Below, one piece after another: positions 52,424 through 54,970 of a stretch of DNA of 54,970 nucleotides. The stretch comes from Treponema sp. (GTDB lineage Bacteria; Spirochaetota; Spirochaetia; Treponematales; Treponemataceae). Below the pieces are notes generated by a model. The model saw nothing but the letters and a program-made list of their open reading frames with translations, was not told the origin of the DNA and did not search any database. Location of the stretch: the NCBI GenBank assembly GCA_017550685.1, contig JAFZOJ010000116.1:1-54970 (forward strand), read 5' to 3'. The translations under genes and the position numbers were made by a program. Positions within the stretch are counted from its first letter, which is position 1, and each line of letters opens with the position of its first letter.

Positions 52424-53272
52424 GTGTCTGCCGCGAAAGTAAAAACAGTTGGTGTTGTTGGTCTTGGACTTATTGGTGCTTCTTTTGCACGTGCTTACAA
52501 GGAAGCCGGTTGGAAGGTTCTTGGTTTTGACAAGGATTCTTCTGTAACTCTTATGGGTAAGCTCGGCGGTTTTGTTGATGATGAACTTAAGCCGGAGCTT
52601 CTGGAAAAATGCGATTTGGTTTTGATTTGCGTTTATCCTCAGGCTACAATTGATTATGTAAAGACCAATGCCGACAAGTTCAAAAAGGGCGGACTTGTTA
52701 TGGACTCGGGCGGAATTAAGCGCGTTGTTTGTGATGCCTGCTTTAAGATAGCCGCTAAGAATGATTTTGTTTTTGTTGGTGCACATCCTATGGCTGGAAC
52801 AAAGTACTCTGGTCTCAAGCATTCAAAGAGCACAATGTTTAAGGGGGCGCCGCTTGTAATTGTTCCTCCAGTTTTTGATGATATGAAGCTGATTGACCGC
52901 GTTAAGGAAGCAATGGAGCCTGCCGGCTTTGGAAGCTTCTGTCTTTCGCATGCAGATAAGCACGATGAAATGATAGCCTTTACTTCGCAGATGGCTCATG
53001 TTGTTTCTAATGCCTATGTAAAAAGTCCTACTGCCGAAGGCCACCAGGGTTTTTCTGCAGGAAGCTACAAGGATCTGACCCGTGTTGCCTGGCTTAATTC
53101 ACAGATGTGGGCTGAGCTTTTTATGGAGAATAAAGACAATCTTGTTAAAGAAATTGACAGCATGATTGGGGAGCTTGGCAAGTACAAGGCTGCAATGCAG
53201 GCCGGCGACCAGGAAAAGCTGCAGGAACTTTTGGAAGAAGGCAGTGTCCGCAAAGCAGAATTGGATGGTTAG
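52424..53272 (+). CDS. tyrA: Prephenate dehydrogenase
   Basis: 282 residues. NAD-binding VGLGLIGASFARA, then GFDKDSS, CVYPQATIDYV, VGAHPMAGTKYSG with the catalytic His, and the C-terminal helical domain (FTSQMAHVVSNAYVKS, GSYKDLTRVAWLNSQMW). It oxidatively decarboxylates prephenate to 4-hydroxyphenylpyruvate, the tyrosine branch. No chorismate mutase or ACT domain is attached. GTG start directly after the aroF stop, with AGAGG 9 bases upstream; clearly co-transcribed. A tyrosine-branch gene in this operon supports tyrosine as the attenuation signal. Confidence 0.93.
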   Translation: MSAAKVKTVGVVGLGLIGASFARAYKEAGWKVLGFDKDSSVTLMGKLGGFVDDELKPELLEKCDLVLICVYPQATIDYVKTNADKFKKGGLVMDSGGIKRVVCDACFKIAAKNDFVFVGAHPMAGTKYSGLKHSKSTMFKGAPLVIVPPVFDDMKLIDRVKEAMEPAGFGSFCLSHADKHDEMIAFTSQMAHVVSNAYVKSPTAEGHQGFSAGSYKDLTRVAWLNSQMWAELFMENKDNLVKEIDSMIGELGKYKAAMQAGDQEKLQELLEEGSVRKAELDG

Positions 53273-53274
53273 TT

Positions 53275-54300
53275 ATGGAAACAATTCACGTAAATGTAAA
53301 AGATGCATATGACGTTCTCGTAGGCCCGGGGCTTTTGGCTCAGGCAGGAAAGCTTATTGCCGGTGTCGATTCCAAAATTCAAAAGCTCATGATTGTAAGT
53401 GATTCGCATGTAGCTCCTTTGTATATGTCAGAATTAAAAGAGTCGCTTGCTGCTTTCGGTTTTGAAGTTTTTGAATTTGTTTTTGAAGCAGGGGAGCAGA
53501 GTAAGACACTCCAGACTGTTGGCGACATTCTTGGCGCGCTCGCCGTTGCTGCCTTTACCCGTACCGATGCAGTTGTTGCTTTGGGCGGTGGCGTTGCAAC
53601 AGATATGGCAGGTTTTGCAGCTTCTATATTTTTACGTGGTATTAAGGTTTTTCAGATTCCTACATCTTTGCTTGCACAGGTTGACGCATCAGTCGGTGGA
53701 AAGACCGGTGTTGATTTACCTGAAGGAAAAAATCTTGTTGGTGCTTTCTGGCAGCCAAGCCTTGTTATTGCAGATACAAAGCTTCTTGCTTCGCTTGACG
53801 ATGTACTTTTTACAGAAGGAATGGCAGAGGTTATAAAGTATGCCTTTATCTGGGATCAAGCTTTTTACAAATTACTTTTGAACCGAGTTATCAAAAATTC
53901 GCCGGAGTTGGAAGAGGTTGTTGCCCGCTGCATTCAGATTAAAGCAGAAGTTGTAAGTCAGGACGAACACGATAACGGCCTGCGTCAGCTTTTGAACTTT
54001 GGTCATACAATCGGTCATGTAATAGAAGCCCGCAGCAATTTTACAGTTTCGCATGGCTTTGCAGTTGCCAAGGGAATGGAAAGAATAAGCAGGACAAGTC
54101 CTGTTCACGACGAGCTGGTTCAAATGCTCAAGCTGTATGAGCTCCCGTGCGACGATCCTATAAGCGCAGACCAGATTATGGCCGGCATTATGAATGATAA
54201 AAAGAAACGCGGCTCAAGTATTACCGCAGTTATAGTAAACAAAATTGGAAAAGGCGAACTCAAACCAATGCCGGTAGAGGAGTTCAGAAACTATCTATGA
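53275..54300 (+). CDS. aroB: 3-dehydroquinate synthase
   Basis: 341 residues. VVALGGGVATDMAGFAASIFLRG (NAD site), TSLLAQVDASVGGKTGVDLPEGKN (substrate and metal site), EGMAEVIKYAF and LLNFGHTIGHVIEA with the Zn histidine are all intact. It converts DAHP to 3-dehydroquinate, the second step of the pathway. It starts 2 bp after the tyrA stop and ends in an ATGA overlap with aroA, so translation is coupled. In contrast with the Fe-ADH-like gene of this window, its metal ligands are conserved. Confidence 0.96.
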   Translation: METIHVNVKDAYDVLVGPGLLAQAGKLIAGVDSKIQKLMIVSDSHVAPLYMSELKESLAAFGFEVFEFVFEAGEQSKTLQTVGDILGALAVAAFTRTDAVVALGGGVATDMAGFAASIFLRGIKVFQIPTSLLAQVDASVGGKTGVDLPEGKNLVGAFWQPSLVIADTKLLASLDDVLFTEGMAEVIKYAFIWDQAFYKLLLNRVIKNSPELEEVVARCIQIKAEVVSQDEHDNGLRQLLNFGHTIGHVIEARSNFTVSHGFAVAKGMERISRTSPVHDELVQMLKLYELPCDDPISADQIMAGIMNDKKKRGSSITAVIVNKIGKGELKPMPVEEFRNYL

Positions 54301-54970
54301 ATTATGAAATAAGGATTCCATCCTTAAACTTAGATTTTACCGTTCCTCCTTCAAAATCTGTAGTTCACAGAGAATTGATAATTGGTTTTTTAGAGGCGGT
54401 GAAAGCATCTGGTGGGCACGAGGCTTCCGGGGTCCCTGTGCTTCGACAAGCTCAGCAACCGCAAAAAAATGGCCCTCAGAAAATCCAATCCATAATCACC
54501 CCACAAGAAACTGATAACGATGACATCCGTGCCACCCGCGCCTGTCTCAAGGCTTTGTATGAGGCAGGGCAGAGTGATGCAGCCGAAGTGTATATGCCCT
54601 GTAACGAAAGTGGTTCTACCTTACGTTTTATGATTAGCGTTGGCGCAGCTTATTTGAATTATGTAGGCCTGGCCCAGAAAAAAAAGCTGGTGTTTTTGCC
54701 AAAAGGCCGCCTTATAGAACGCCCGCTTGATCAGCTTATAATATGTCTGGCTGCACGCGGTGTGACAGTTGTTGTAGATAAACAAAAGAATGAAATAACA
54801 GTAGAGGGTGTGCTTACCCCGGGCTGTTTTGTTATACAGGGAAATGTTTCTTCGCAGTATATTTCGGGAATTGCAATGGCGCTGATTTTGTTGCCTGGAT
54901 ATTCTGTTGAGTTGCAGGGAGAGCTTGAATCAAGAGGATATTTTGATTTGACCTTGCAGGTTATGAAAGA
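54297..54970 (+). CDS. aroA: EPSP synthase (3-phosphoshikimate 1-carboxyvinyltransferase), 3' end beyond window
   Basis: 224 codons before the edge, from ATG 54297 overlapping the aroB stop. FTVPPSKSVVHRELI is the shikimate-phosphate-binding start (family PxSKSxxxR), DDIRATRACL and CNESGSTLRFMI give the second and third blocks, and KGRLIERPLDQLI the fourth. It transfers enolpyruvate from PEP to shikimate-3-phosphate. A palindromic repeat (54431-54460) is read in frame as GVPVLRQAQQP between the first helix and the DDIRAT block, with a long extra loop rich in Gln. About half the usual roughly 425 residues are present. Confidence 0.92.
   Translation, partial: MNYEIRIPSLNLDFTVPPSKSVVHRELIIGFLEAVKASGGHEASGVPVLRQAQQPQKNGPQKIQSIITPQETDNDDIRATRACLKALYEAGQSDAAEVYMPCNESGSTLRFMISVGAAYLNYVGLAQKKKLVFLPKGRLIERPLDQLIICLAARGVTVVVDKQKNEITVEGVLTPGCFVIQGNVSSQYISGIAMALILLPGYSVELQGELESRGYFDLTLQVMK
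54431..54460. repeat. Palindromic repeat family A, copy inside aroA
   Basis: 30 bp, starting GGTCCCTGTGCTTCG and ending CTCAGCAACC, encoding VPVLRQAQQP. Same core as the other family A copies but more diverged. Confidence 0.75.

Overview
The window looks like chromosomal DNA of a Treponema-type spirochaete, probably a saccharolytic gut or rumen relative. This is inference from gene content. The signs are an archaeal/eukaryotic-type phenylalanyl-tRNA synthetase beta chain, a FlgM-like anti-sigma factor, several GGDEF/EAL/PilZ-like c-di-GMP proteins, TrkA/TrkH, paired outer-surface transglutaminase-like proteins and a large LacZ-type beta-galactosidase. Almost every base is coding or short intergenic DNA, and no stretch above about 300 bases lacks a feature. 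I see no phage, plasmid backbone, rRNA or CRISPR array.

Layout. 1-9.4 kb: pheT (cut by the window edge), an ornithine/lysine-type decarboxylase, purA with a two-hairpin leader, an EamA exporter, a GAF-GGDEF protein and lacZ. 9.4-10.7 kb: a compact island, tRNA-Ala(GGC) - element E1 - higA/higB toxin-antitoxin - element E2 - initiator tRNA-fMet. E1 and E2 are relatives of about 150 bp, and their ends copy the T-arm of the adjacent tRNA. 10.7-22.5 kb: PrsW-like protease, NifU-like protein, SlyD, a four-gene envelope operon (Hsp70-substrate-domain/LysM protein, lytic transglycosylase, cation/H+ antiporter, prepilin peptidase), a YD-repeat secreted protein, a UDG-like protein, a WecA/MraY-type transferase and an Rsm22-like methyltransferase. 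22.5-36.4 kb: a multidomain EAL protein with degenerate signalling domains, TetR, CYTH, UPF0371, ECF-S, trkA-trkH, esterase, flgM-rsmI and an Fe-ADH-like pseudoenzyme. 36.4-46.4 kb: SpoU methyltransferase, ATPase-HDOD fusion, Cache-GGDEF, MgtC, an SDF-family symporter, a PilZ-like protein and Tex. 46.5-51.2 kb: a block of exported proteins, including two transglutaminase-like paralogues. 51.2-54.97 kb: an aromatic amino-acid operon (DAHP synthase, prephenate dehydrogenase, aroB, aroA cut by the edge).

The most notable find is in front of that last operon. There is a sigma70-type promoter, a 23-codon leader ORF with eight tyrosine codons, a strong intrinsic terminator, and a 13-bp alternative pairing that joins the leader stop-codon region to the terminator's 5' arm. 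This is the full logic of a ribosome-mediated tyrosine attenuator, in a phylum where I know of no such description.

Three other themes run through the window. Many promoters have an extended -10 (TGnTATAAT-like) lying only 5-8 nt from the start codon with no Shine-Dalgarno, which predicts leaderless mRNAs. Two families of small palindromic repeats occur between genes and also in frame inside lacZ, the Rsm22-like gene, tex and aroA. Several signalling or enzyme folds have lost their catalytic residues (histidine-kinase His, GGDEF Glu, transglutaminase Cys, Fe-ADH metal ligands).
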